From contig JAGYXB010000365.1 of NCBI GenBank assembly GCA_022495005.1, forward strand, positions 310,001 to 374,000: DNA of 64,000 nt, given 5' to 3'. A program made the position numbers and the translations under genes. The notes beneath the pieces were generated by a model. The model was not told where the DNA came from. It searched no databases and was given only the letters and a program-made list of their open reading frames with translations. How positions within the stretch are numbered: position 1 is the stretch's first letter; each line of letters starts with the position of its first letter. The DNA is from Rhyacophila brunnea (lineage: Eukaryota > Arthropoda > Insecta > Trichoptera > Rhyacophilidae). Positions 46,613-57,604 of the stretch are shown here, piece after piece.

Positions 46613-47812
46613 CGCTCCTTTCACATTATACGGTTTCGACCGTACGGAGAAAAAAATTATCGGCGACATTCTTTTAGTGGCATGAAGAAGAAAATGGCCC
46701 TTTTCACATTACACGGCGACGGTTAAAAACCAAACGGCGACGTATAGCAGCCGTACATTGCCACTGTAAGCACTGCGGCCGTACGGTCACCGATGACTCA
46801 GTGGTGTATGTGACCTAATGCATGCTTTCATATTCGACGGCTTTAAATCGAACAGTCAGTCGATTCATTATAACTAAACAACACCACAAACGGAGCTTTG
46901 TTATGTTCAAAATGAACATAACTAACATTCATACCTCTGGCAACCCTGACGAATATCTATGGTCACGTCGATGGAGCGTACGCGATTTGAGAGATGTCGC
47001 TGATGGAATTTCCGGCCGCAACGGAGGTCGCAAGGTGCGAACGCAGCAACATGGCTTTTTGATTCTGACTGTCGTCCAGGATAGTCGTGCTCCGCTTTAG
47101 TTTTACCCAACATTTATAATAGACGTCACTTAATGGAGCACGATTGCAGCCGCAGTGCTTGAAGCCTCTGATCGTTCCAGCTTGGTATTTTAAAACTATT
47201 ATTATTTGATTCACTACTCTTCCAATGTTTCTTTTCAAACTTAGCTGCTTGCATTTATTATAGTATTTCCTTAATAACCATTTAATGTATTATTCTTGCT
47301 TTTGCTATAATATAGTTTCGGTCAAGTATATAAATTGCTCTTTTATTTATTGTTACCACTTTATTCCACACTGTTAAATAATTATAATCTTCCACGGTCT
47401 CAAGATCGTGTGGCGCCCAGGACTTTATTATGCACATCTTTAATCATAGATTGCACGTGCCTTCAGCCGTGTAATCCCTTGTTTCTAATTAATCTTACAG
47501 TTGTCAGTTGCGAGGTTGCAGAAGTAATTATTGTCCGGCTTGTGAAAAGATCAGGTAACTCATGGCCCTTGCTTATGTCTCATGCTCTCTTTAACTTTAT
47601 ACTTTACTCTAATTTCTAAATCCTATTTAGAAACTCTCTTTTATTTTGTGATTGTGACGACAAAGATCGCAATCACAAAATACTAACATACCAGCTTGTG
47701 ACGGAAAAAACCGTGTATAAACCATATAGTGAGAAAAGAGCATGAAGTTGCCGATTCGGATTTTTACTGTTCGATTTTTTGCAGTACTTTTTCATATAAT
47801 GTGAAAGGAGAG
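46613..47812. mobile_element. ~1.2-kb element with CTCCTTTCACATTATA inverted ends
   Basis: CTCCTTTCACATTATA at 46615 is mirrored by TATAATGTGAAAGGAG ending 47810. An internal CCCTTTTCACATTACACGG repeat follows near 46698. A 13-bp perfect stem, TATTTTGTGATTG/CAATCACAAAATA, lies at 47642-47682. Ends containing TTTCACA are common in some PIF/Harbinger-like families, but no transposase or TTA duplication was confirmed. Confidence 0.6.
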
Positions 47813-47926
47813 TGAGGATGTACCTTTTCGTTGCTATGTTTTTTAAAATCCCAATGAGAAATGCTACGATTTATAATAAGTGTTATATGATAAAAAAATA
47901 TGGTATTCTTGTTAAACACCTTAGAT

Positions 47927-48733
47927 CAACGATTTCCAAACTGGAGGCCCGAAAAGTTTAACACAATTAATGTAGCCACAAGTTTGCAAATGCATAGTTT
48001 ATAAAACGGCCGCTAGTTATAAACTACACAAAAAAACACTCCTATAAAAGGTTGTTTGCAAACCTATCTGAAAATAATGAGACTAGTTTTATAATACCTC
48101 ACTTCTATACTATTGTGAAGCGCGCTGGTTATCTCGTGAAAAAATGAAATAAAAGGGTCAAATCATAATCTTGATATTTGAGGCAAATTTGTTTAGGAAT
48201 GATAATTTTGTTCTTAAACTTATTGTTAACCACTAATGCATTCACTGATTTAAAAAGACAAAGTGAAGGCATTCATAAAAAATTGGAGCTTTGGAAAGAT
48301 ACCTAAATAAAGCAAACAAAAATTTATTTCTTGAGTTCTTGCTTAGTTTTCTAATTTCTAATAATTTCTTATTAATAATAAAAAAGGTGCTGCTTTGTTT
48401 CAGTTTTTCTTTATTTAAATATGTGGTTGAAAGATCCTGGTCCGGGGGCCCGCTTCAGGATGTGGGGCCCATGATAGAATCCATTTGTCAATGAACGATG
48501 GATGGATTAAAATTGATTGTGCTAATAACAAGAACATTCGTTGCATGAAAAAGAAATTAATTTAAAAATGAAAACTTGTATATTTTTATGTTTTTTTTCA
48601 TTTTTGTATTTAAGTACATTGTTGACTATTTAAAAAGGTGTTTGTATTATTTAATGAAATAAAGGGGGGGGAGGCGCCAAGATTAGATTTTTTTTAAAGG
48701 CAGGCGTAGTAACATAAAGTTTGGAAACCACTG
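47927..48733 (+). mobile_element. hAT deletion derivative with 8-bp target duplication
   Basis: The left end CAACGATTTCCAAACTGG and inverted right end CAGTGGTTTCCAAACTTT are flanked by CCTTAGAT (47919-47926) and CTTTAGAT (48734-48741), a 7/8 match. A short plus-strand coding trace near 48240-48300 (DLKRQSEGIHKKLELWK) is consistent with a hAT transposase remnant, but weakly. Confidence 0.75.
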
Positions 48734-48741
48734 CTTTAGAT

Positions 48742-49617
48742 ATTGATTGTGGGACATTGATGATTATTTTAACACCGAACGTGAGAGAGACTAATAACAA
48801 CTCACGGTAGGTTGAATTCAATAGAGGATTGCCCGAACACTTGCCAATTGAGGGTAGGTGAAACTACATTCCCTGTTCACATAATATATTGAGGGTTAAC
48901 ATTCCTCGTACCGTAATAAATAATAATAGTTACCCCCAAATCCATTAAGTTCACTTAAAAATAACAATAAAGGCCTTGTGCAATCATGTAACCTCGAATA
49001 AATATCTATATACAAAAAAAGTCACCGCTACGCAAATCCACTATTTTGTCCAAAGCTAATGGGCGGGAATTACTGTGCCGACCCTTTTTTGGTATCACGT
49101 TACAACTTCACACTCGTAAATCAGTCACTTATTTTAACCTTTGCCATTAGAAAACACATTAATTATTCAATACTGTGACACTTTAAAATAAATCTTAAAA
49201 CTTAACTGCATTTAAAAAATAAAGGATAAAAGGAATTTAAAAATGTTCTGAACTATGGTAAATTTTATAACATGGATGTAAACATAACCCGACTTGGGAA
49301 TGGGACGACTGGCCTCCGGACAATTGGACGCCGCACTGTCGTAGACACGTGTAGACGAGGTATTTTAATCATTTTCTATCTACTACCTTGTAGTTTGAAT
49401 TCATTTTACTCTTAACATAATGTATTCTTCATCGGGGATTGAGAATTACCATGCCTAAGGCTTTATATAAAATAAAAAACTCTTTTCGTTGGAACTTAAA
49501 CATATGCACGATTAAATCATTGTTTACGTCTGCATATTTACATTCTCACCAACTATTAAATCATAATATAATCATTGAAATATAAATAATAATATTGAAT
49601 ATTTTTTTTGAAAGTAC
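48742..49617. other. No recognisable gene
   Basis: AT-rich. A segment at 49290-49340 (TCCGGACAATTGGACGCC) resembles, inverted, the C-terminal end of the adjacent piggyBac relic near 49670. Confidence 0.4.
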
Positions 49618-50945
49618 CTATAAGTACCTAACGCCTATTTTTTTTCGAATTCCGTGGCGTCCAGTTGTCCGGTGCCAAATCGTCCTAGACCCACCCGACT
49701 TGGCACATTGAACACATAAAACGGGATATTTGTATAGTTTTTTTGCCTTTTTTGAATTGCCACAGACATGGCATCTCCTGTGCGGCTTGGCATTTTTGGG
49801 TGTTGGAGGAATGTGCTCTGGCAAATGGTCTGTAGCGGATTTTGGTAATAAACATACCGAATTATCACTAGTGATAGTGATAGTGAGTAGCCCATGATGT
49901 ACAGTTTTTACACCATATTTTTCCACAAGTTGTTTAATTACACATAATTGAAATTCGGCCAATGTTTTTATGCTACCTGTTACAAATTTGAATAAATTTA
50001 ATAGTAAGCATTTAATAAATATAAGTATTGTGTGGAAAGCCACCTTATACCACTTGATAGACTTTTGCATGCACGAAAGACTACTGAGCATCATATCCAC
50101 TTTGTCCACCGTCCCCATATTTTTGTTATAGTCTAACACACACTTAGGCTTCATGATGGGTTCCCCTGTCCTAAAATTTTCCCGTTTTTCCGAACGAGTC
50201 ATCATGAAGCGTGGTTAACATATGGACATCCCTCCTATCGTGCCATTTAAGGGCCAATAATGGGACTTTTTGATTTGACTTCCGTCTCTCCCTTTTTCAA
50301 ACTTTTAAAGCTTGGCATCTCCTTCTGGTTCTTCCTAACCGTGCCACAAGCATTGGTTTTATTAGTGTGGAGGAATTTAAAAAGAGCTGGGCTGGAATAC
50401 CAATTATCACACCAAAGGGTGCGACCTTTTCCAATATAATCATTTAATAGCGTCGTTACCACCGCATCAGATATTCCCAAATTTTGGTCGTCCACTATAT
50501 ATGTGCCATCGCCACAATATATAATAAAATCAATTATATAGCCGGTCATGACATCGCACAATACAAACATTTTTGACGGGATAAATTGTTTAAATATTAG
50601 CATTGCTCTCTAAAAATTTTGCACGTGTGCTCCAGAAGTAAAACACCTTTTGACCAGCCTATCTGTGGTGGTCACATTCGAATCACAAAAATGGAACATC
50701 TGTAAGATTATTGGGTACCGATCTCTTGGCATAATTTTACCAAAAATATCAGCATGGAGGCACGGATCGGTGCTCCAATGCTCCTCGATCGTAGTATGTT
50801 TATTTCTGGTCATCAGCAAAGAGACAGCAAAAAATGTGTATAGTTCCGGCACTGATGTATCGGTCCAGTTATGTGACCGCGATTTCGGTCCCAGGGCAGT
50901 GTAGTGTAAATATGTGTAAAAAAATTGTTCGTTTGTGTCACTATC
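49618..50945 (-). pseudogene. piggyBac-like transposase relic, copy 2
   Basis: Most of a piggyBac transposase can be followed on the minus strand in three frames. 50945-50610 covers SRSHNWTDTSVPELYTFF, LLMTRNKHTTIEEHWSTDP and RDRYPIILQMFHFCD. 50603-50247 covers IPSKMFVLCDVMTGYIIDF and GRTLWCDNWYSSPALF, holding the first two catalytic Asp residues. 50205-49618 covers PKCVLDYNKNMGTVDKVDMM with the third, SIKWYKVAFHTI, then a cysteine-rich tail (RRCHVCGNS, YPVLCVQCA), the zinc-binding C-terminal domain typical of the family. Frames break near 50606 and 50225. All three catalytic acids remain, unlike in the 25-kb copy. Terminal TTAA sites were not resolved. Confidence 0.9.
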
Positions 50946-51149
50946 TCCGACATTATATTATTATTAGGACAAAAGAAAAGTATTCACACAGAACCTACCG
51001 ATAAACGCTAGACTCAGGCGCAAATAATTAAACACATACAATAGTAATTTTTTATTTCACAGTTCAAAATCGTAATAGTTATTATAAGTTTCACTCGAAA
51101 AACAGTGTATCAAAACTTGAATCATAGAGATCGAAAAATAAACACTATC

Positions 51150-52048
51150 GACCAAGGCCTGAACAAAAACGATGCATAAGTGCGAGTGAGAAAGTATTCG
51201 GCACCCTTATAATCTCTGCGACACGCGCTAGAGTTAAGATAAAAGGTTTACAGATGTGTGAGATGATTTGCTGTGGTGTCGCCGCCAAATATTAGTTTGT
51301 TGCATAGCTAAGCGTCGATAACCTGCGAGCGCGTGTTGCTAAAATTGATATTTTTTGTGTTGAACATAAAGTCAGTGGTAAATATTTTTAGTTAATTAAG
51401 TAGAAAAGATGGTTCTGTGTGTTGTATTGTGGTAACCACTGATAAGCAAGAAGATGGTGTTACGTTTCTTAGGTAAGTTGATACATGTTCGTGATAATTT
51501 ATTTGTATATTATTATATTATAATCCCACGATGGCCGCGTGGCTTAAGCGCCGGTCTATAGTGTCGAGGGTCCCGGGTTCGAATCCTGGGTCTGGCAAAG
51601 TACACATATTGTTTTTCAATTTGTGTATGAGTCAGAGTATGGACCTAATAGGTTGAGCAAGTGGCTGACATCCATTTCTCGTAAAAAAAATCTGTTAATA
51701 CAAACCTCCTCTCTGTGGAGAGGCCCATATGATCCTATTAGGATCGGACACGGTCGAAAGAAAAAGAATATTGTATATATATCAATGACCTAGTGTTTCT
51801 TTAAAATAACTTAAATTATGGATATCTTTACCTAATGGTTGCATTTTGACCGCTTAAAAATACTATATAACGTAAAAAAAATAGAAAATTATATTTTAAT
51901 TCTGAGCGTCTAGTGCGAGCACTAGCGAAATGGTCTATGGTCTCAAACATTTGTGTACGAATGCGTTCGCTCGCCCACAAACCAAACGCGCGGCACGCAG
52001 CTTCATCTAGCAATGCAATGGGTGGCGTCTAGATGTATCTATAGTCTA
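51150..52048 (+). mobile_element. THAP-exon MITE, copy 2, interrupted by a SINE
   Basis: The inverse of 17745-18390 over its whole length (CCAAGGCCTGAAC at 51150, CTATAGTCTAGG ending 52048), with a SINE inserted at 51525-51770. The THAP-like exon at 51409 (ATGGTTCTGTGTGTTG) is broken by a TAA at codon 9. The donor TAGGTAAGTTG is kept. A target duplication is not evident. Confidence 0.75.
51525..51770 (+). mobile_element. tRNA-derived SINE
   Basis: The head contains an A-box-like TGGCCGCGTGG (51532-51542) and a B box, GGTTCGAATCC (51576-51586), with a Leu/Ser-tRNA-like layout. The body follows, with TACACATATTGTTTTTCAAT and AGGCCCATATGATCCTATTA. The 3' tail is A-rich. Related copies are at 60297-60450 and 19403-19592. 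It post-dates the THAP MITE it interrupts. Confidence 0.85.
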
Positions 52049-52155
52049 GGCTTTTTAGAACTTTAAACAAATTATTTTTGACAAACCTATCGAGATGGCA
52101 GTACGCACGTAGCACGAATCAGAGCATTTTTCAATACAAAAATCAATACTATATA

Positions 52156-52637
52156 CAGTATAATCCCTATTTTACGTTTTTTAAGGGACTGAAAAAAAAA
52201 ACCTAATTGGAGGGAAAATGTAAAAGGGGGTATTGAAAAAAAGAACATTTAAATTTTATGTTTCTAAAAAAATGACAGACGGAATGTATACAAAACTCAA
52301 ACACGATGCCAAAAGAAAAGATTCCGACCAATGGACCAATCACCTTGTTATGCGCCGAACTCGGGCCAATCACAGCGTCGCTCGCAGACCAATCACCGTG
52401 CACCGTTCTAAAGACACAGAGTTTTCCCTCCAAACACCTTACGCCGTTCGAATGTCACGACCCAATCATTGTCAAGTGCGCGTAACTCGCATATTTTGAA
52501 TATTTCAGACGTAAATCGCGGGAAAGAAAAACGTAATTGCGGGTATTGAATGTACTGAAATACATCGGGACTGAAAAAATTACACACAATTGCCGGGAAA
52601 ACGTGAATTCCGGGCACGTAAAAACGAGGTTATACTG
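52156..52637. mobile_element. Pogo-like MITE
   Basis: The left end CAGTATAATCCCTATTTTAC and inverted right end CAGTATAACCTCGTTTTTAC are flanked by TA (52154-52155 and 52638-52639). 482 bp. The interior has no recognised transposase. Confidence 0.8.
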
Positions 52638-52871
52638 TATAATACCTGTCCTAAATTTATCACATTTATCACTTTACTTATTCTGGCGGTTGATTATGTA
52701 AAAAAGTTACCCGTCTGAACTGTCAAAAGGTGATATCCTTTAACAGCCCCTCGCTTAGCCGTGCTAACTTTGAGAACGAGACAGAGTATCTCAATTGTAC
52801 ATATTGAGAATTGAGATGCAAGATCCGACTGTTTTGCTGCAATCGCAATGACATGACTAAGAAAATTGCAG

Positions 52872-53087
52872 GTTATGTTGATATGTCTGACATGTCAATA
52901 CAAAATTTTTGTGTTCGGTTCATTGCTGGCGCTGATGGTGCTTATGTTCGGTCTTATCCACTTGGGTTCGGCATTAGGAATATATCCGAATTTGACCGAC
53001 ATGTCTACCAACCTGAATTTTTTGCCGTATTATGAATTAGCAATACCGGCCGATACCGTTTTGTTTATAGAATGCCTATCGTGCTAA
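52872..53087 (+). CDS. Possible terminal exon with one transmembrane segment
   Basis: After GAAAATTGCAG, a plausible acceptor, an open frame of about 71 codons runs to a TAA at 53085-53087. It contains a hydrophobic run FGSLLALMVLMFGLIHLG that could span a membrane, then GIYPNLTDM (a possible N-glycosylation site), and ends FIECLSC. It is not matched to any family I recognise. No upstream exon was found. It could equally be chance; an overlapping frame (52811-53035) is also open. Confidence 0.2.
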   Translation, partial: VMLICLTCQYKIFVFGSLLALMVLMFGLIHLGSALGIYPNLTDMSTNLNFLPYYELAIPADTVLFIECLSC

Positions 53088-54503
53088 TTTTGACCAATGA
53101 AAATAACGGGTACGTGCTAAAGTGATAACCGTTAATAATATACCTGTTGGAGTTGTTTTTGCTTGAGGGTACACGAAATTTACAAGTTTTTGAGACACAT
53201 TTTCATCACACACTTTGTATGAATAAGCCACTATTATGATTCTTCCAAAATACAATGTTACTAAATTATAGCATAACTTGTAGTAAAAATGAATCAATCC
53301 AACGAATATTTATTCGAGTACGAAAATAGTAACAGAAAACCAGTGGCGGCTCGACGGCTTTCTTGGTGGTGGAGTTTAGCCATTAATTATAAAATATACA
53401 TACCTACCTAATTTCTCATAATATACATTATGTACTAAGCTACTTATAATAATATGATTTTATTAATGAGGAAATGAGAAATTTTTCAGAAAAAATAATA
53501 ATTATGGTTATCTGAGTTTTTACTTAATCAGATTTAAAAAGTGTGCTTAAAAATATTGTTAATAATATGTTTGTATTTCGTTCTGACAACTGCTCTTGTT
53601 TTATGCACTGACGCTCATTCAATATTGGTGTATTTGAAATTGCAATACACACTATTGCACCTCTATAATGTGTGGATAATTTTCGTGGGACACTCACACA
53701 TTCAAAACCCTGCATCAAAATGTAGTGTATTCGGTTATAGCCTATCGGAATTCTATTTATCAATCTGTTCTGTGGGCCTATTGAAATAGTTATTGATGTA
53801 AATAACATTCTGTAAAATTTGATATACCGTATTTTCTCGATTATAAGACGCATCCTTATTTTTATATAGGTACCAATAATAAAAAATCAGTGCGTGCGCT
53901 TATGTACGCGTGTTAGAAGTTATACTTCTTTGGCGTAACAAAACAAAACGAAAAAAATATCCCGCGCACCAATAATTTACGAAAGTAGAAAATACGATAA
54001 AACAATTGAAGAAAGATATTTAATACGATTAATAAAGTTTTGATTAAAAAGCATAATTAGTAGGTGTTTAAAATTTCACCACCGCAACAATATAACTGAA
54101 ATAGTGCAAAATGGATTAAAATATGTTAATAGCAACTATTACCTGGAATATATCTTTATCAGTTTCCAATGTCTTAATGTTTAAGGTTAGAGTACAATTT
54201 TCTGCAGAATGCCACACGTAAAGGATGCCATCTTTTATCAAAAATATATTTTGAGTATATGTTATGGTTTCCAGTAAACCTTCTTTAATTGTTTTAATAA
54301 TTTTGTGCTCGTTTAAGTTAAAAACATTAGCGCGGACATTTCATTTCTAACAGACATTCCTAACGGTAAAACTGCCAAATGCATATACTGTAACATAACT
54401 AAAGAGAGAAAGATGCTGATATTGCTGTAGATATTCCTGCTTAAGTTGTCCGCTAAGTGAGTGAGGTACATGCCAACATTTGACATATCATTCAACATTT
54501 TTT
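53088..54503. other. No recognisable gene; one DNA-transposon end at 53825
   Basis: TACCGTATTTTCTCGATTAT followed by AAGACGCATCC, starting at 53825, resembles the terminal repeat of a widespread MITE/Tigger-like class. A partner end was not found. The rest is AT-rich spacer. Confidence 0.4.
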
Positions 54504-54980
54504 ACAACGTTTTTATTAGCTCGTATTCTTGTTTGTCCGGTAGTTTTTTGTCCAGTACAAATCTTGCAATCAATTTTTAACTAACTTCCCGACTAGCTAA
54601 ACATTTGAAACTTTTAGAATATATCAGAACACGGTGCCAATGCATTCTTTTAATACTTTAAGCAGAATTGAATTCATTTTCAGTTAATTCTGTTTTGTAT
54701 GGAAAGTTATTTCAGAAAAATCCGTAAAAAGTAAAAGACTATTATTGGTTGCTAAGAGGGTGGTCCTAGCAACAAAATTATTAATATAGATACACATGCG
54801 TTACTATGGAAATCAAAATGAAATGTCAAAATGACATTTCAGTATTCTATATTTTTGTTTGTTTGTTTGTTTTTTTATTTACTTCATATCAAGTACAAGT
54901 TTGAGCATGTTGAGCGTAATAATTCAACAGAAAATTTAAAAACGTATATAAAAAGTTCCTTTTATCTTGTAATTATTACT
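54504..54980 (-). repeat. ~480-bp repeat, copy A
   Basis: Inverted copy of 61925-62404, with high similarity from ACAACGTTTTTATTAGCTCG to AAAAAGTTCCTTTTATC. A TGAAATGTCA/TGACATTTCA stem and a GGTTGCTAAGAG...CTAGCAAC stem are shared. The family is unknown. Confidence 0.7.
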
Positions 54981-55715
54981 TGGGTTCAATTCCAAATTTG
55001 AATTTTTCGGACAATTTATGTTGGTTTATCTATACTCTATAGAGTCTATAGTTACAATCAAGGACACATGGAATCTAAATTGTCAAATCGAAAGTGCGTG
55101 CGCAATTAATAATAGTACTGTTAGAGCTGTTTTTCTACATAATCAAGCTATTATATGTGGATAATGCGATTCAAAATAGCCGTGTTGGCATGTTTCGGTT
55201 GTGATATTGCTACACAAGGTGCCTGGCTATGTCATTAATACTTGGGACAATTGAACCATACACACATATATTATGTCAGTAAATTTTTAGTAATGAAACG
55301 TATTTTTTTTTTAAATTAAGTACGGAAAGAAAACATAGATTCTTTACTGGAGAAAAGAAAATAATAAATAACTTTTTGCGAATGAAGTATTAAAAATCAT
55401 ATAATATGCCCATCTACGCGTGCATAATTTTATGCATGAAAAAATTAAAAATGACACTCAAATGTGTAATAATAATTTGTCATAGTATACATGTAAGTAC
55501 ATATATATATACATATAAGTGATAACACTGATAAAAAATAAATCAAATCAAAATTTTTAAGGTTGCATTTGGCAGACAAATAATATATAGTACAATTTTG
55601 AAAATGGCAAACAACAATAATTATGTTGCATTTTTTGAGTTACAATATTTACTGTATTGACATAATTTAATGTCTCATCAATGTATGTGTACAAAATATT
55701 TTTTTCTGTTAACAG
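54981..55715. other. Spacer upstream of dehydrogenase exon
   Basis: AT-rich with (TA)n at 55500-55520. It ends in a polypyrimidine tract and a TGTTAACAG acceptor. Confidence 0.45.
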
Positions 55716-56000
55716 GAGATGGCAACATACATTTAAACATATCATTGAAGGAATAGTCGTCAAAAATAATTGAAATAATAGAACCGTACGTGTTTGAACA
55801 CGTCGCCAAGCTTAACGGTTGTCAGTGCCGAACATAGAATCGGATTCAAGAAGACAAACTTCATCCACTACTCTAAAAACCATGCATGTCTGAATCTAAT
55901 GAAACAACTGAAGACAATGATGGACCCTAAGGGTATTTTGAACCCGTACAAGGTTTTACCAGACACTTGTGTGTCGTATTTCGCATTAGCAAAAATATAA
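55716..56000 (+). pseudogene. D2HGDH: D-2-hydroxyglutarate dehydrogenase, last exon, broken
   Basis: D2HGDH is a mitochondrial FAD/zinc enzyme that oxidises D-2-hydroxyglutarate to 2-oxoglutarate. After an acceptor at 55711-55715, a phase-1 exon reads DGNIHLNISLKE, then a TAG, then [22 protein letters not shown] two-base loss then shifts the frame into [20 protein letters not shown] and [21 protein letters not shown], ending with 13 extra residues before TAA. The His in DGNxHLN and the Glu-His of SAEH, which belong to the metal/catalytic site of this family, are present. The Gly after SAEH is Arg, which is unusual. No other exon of the gene is in the window. The exon is almost certainly non-functional, or else the assembly has errors here. 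Confidence 0.85.
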
Positions 56001-56743
56001 TTATCATAAAAATGACCATATAAAATCGTATGTCTATTGTTTTTTTATTTCATTTATCTACACTACATAATATGCTGACTTGCACTATTTAAATAACCCG
56101 CAACAAAGATATGCAATCCCGTTGTCGTCATGATGGCTAATAAAATGTCGTAAATACTTGCAGTTATCAATATGCCATAGAGCTGAGTTTCCCAACCAGT
56201 GTACCTATAGGATAACTCAGATGTGTCACGAATTTTATTCGAAAACTATAATAGGTATAAATGTGTTATTATTTCAAGCAAAACTTTTTACTTTAACAGT
56301 TATGGTGCGTTACGAAATCATAATTAGTTTTAAAGTGTGGCACTAACTCAAAAAGTTTGTAAAACACTGGCATAGAGGACACAATTCTTTTTTAGTTAAC
56401 TAGCTTGATAAAGCTGAGCTATCATAATCGAAATGAATTTAAAATGGTAAAAGAAGTTATAAAAATAATATGTTTTTATCTGGCAGTTAGATTGAAAAGT
56501 ATATAATATCGTCACTGTAACAGGTCAATTGTCGTAACCCTCACTTTTCACCGAAGTGACATTTTGATGGCAATGGACTTATTGCATACTCTTACACAAT
56601 CTGGCCAAGTATCAAAAATCCCAAAAAGTTATTTCATATCAAAATAATGCAAAACTATTTTTAAAGCCATTTGTAATATGACAAAAAATATTCCAGCCAA
56701 ATGCTGTAACCCTCTAAACGCAAGCCACTAGTGTGTCAATAAA
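56001..56743. other. No recognisable gene
   Basis: AT-rich sequence between the dehydrogenase exon and the composite element. Nothing recognised. Confidence 0.45.
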
Positions 56744-56837
56744 AGAAAATTGGTACTGTTCGGTTATACGGAATACAGCGGAAAACACATTTTGAAAATA
56801 GCCGATAAACTGGATTATTTGTTAGGTTAACCTAACC

Positions 56838-57558
56838 CAGGGGTCGGCAAACTCTTGGACCAAAAGAGCCAAATATGAGTATTACAACGGTTAAAATTTT
56901 TTTCGAGAGCCATACATATATTTTTATAAATATGATTTATTTCAGTGAATGTTATTGTTTATTTATCAAGTGAAGAAGATTTTGCGAATAAAACTAACGC
57001 AAATATAAGTATTTTTATTGTTGACATTATAAATATAATTTTTACAGAAAATGAGTTACACACAATTTTCACGCCTTCCTTAAAACTAATGTGAACAATG
57101 ACCTTCCTTGCATTTCTTTGGAGAGTGTCTGTATGTTTGTTATTTGTAGTTTTCAATTTTAGGTGTGACTCCAAGTTCTCATTGGTTATTTGGCTTCTCT
57201 AAATGTTATTCATGTTGTTCATCGTAGTATCTACCTTATTATGTAGAATCTACTTTGTAGATCTTTTAGAGCGCTCTGCTGTAGTGAAATTAAATTGAAT
57301 TTTTCTCTCTCCAAATCCTTAATTTTGGTGGCAAGACCTACAAATTTGGAGCTACATAACTCTTTACTTGTTAAATCCACCAAAAAAATCCATTTCAAAA
57401 GTGCTCGTGTCAATATGAAATGGAGAAAAATTTAATTTGTCGACTTTTATTTGGATTTAAAACGACATCAATCATACATTTTTTGTAAAAAATCTGAATT
57501 GGGAATTTGGCAAAAAGCCGCACGCCAATACCCAAAGAGCCGCATGTGCCGACCCCTG
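56838..57558 (-). mobile_element. hAT deletion derivative, perfect 8-bp duplication
   Basis: 12-bp perfect terminal repeats, CAGGGGTCGGCA and its inverse. Target duplication ACCTAACC at 56830-56837 and 57559-57566, within the CCTAA-rich core of the host MITE. A minus-strand remnant near 57174 (ESHLKLKTTNNKHTD) matches the tail of a hAT dimerisation region. Related to 62841-64000. Confidence 0.95.
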
Positions 57559-57604
57559 ACCTAACCTAACCTAACCCAAACTAACAAATATAATCCAGTA
57601 GGTA

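Noticed and set aside
46822..47238. 91-92-codon frames on both strands
   Set aside because: Inside the TTTCACA-ended element; no domain recognised and both strands are open by chance.
51525..51600. Possible tRNA gene
   Set aside because: A and B boxes are present, but the acceptor ends do not pair and the sequence continues into a SINE body found elsewhere.
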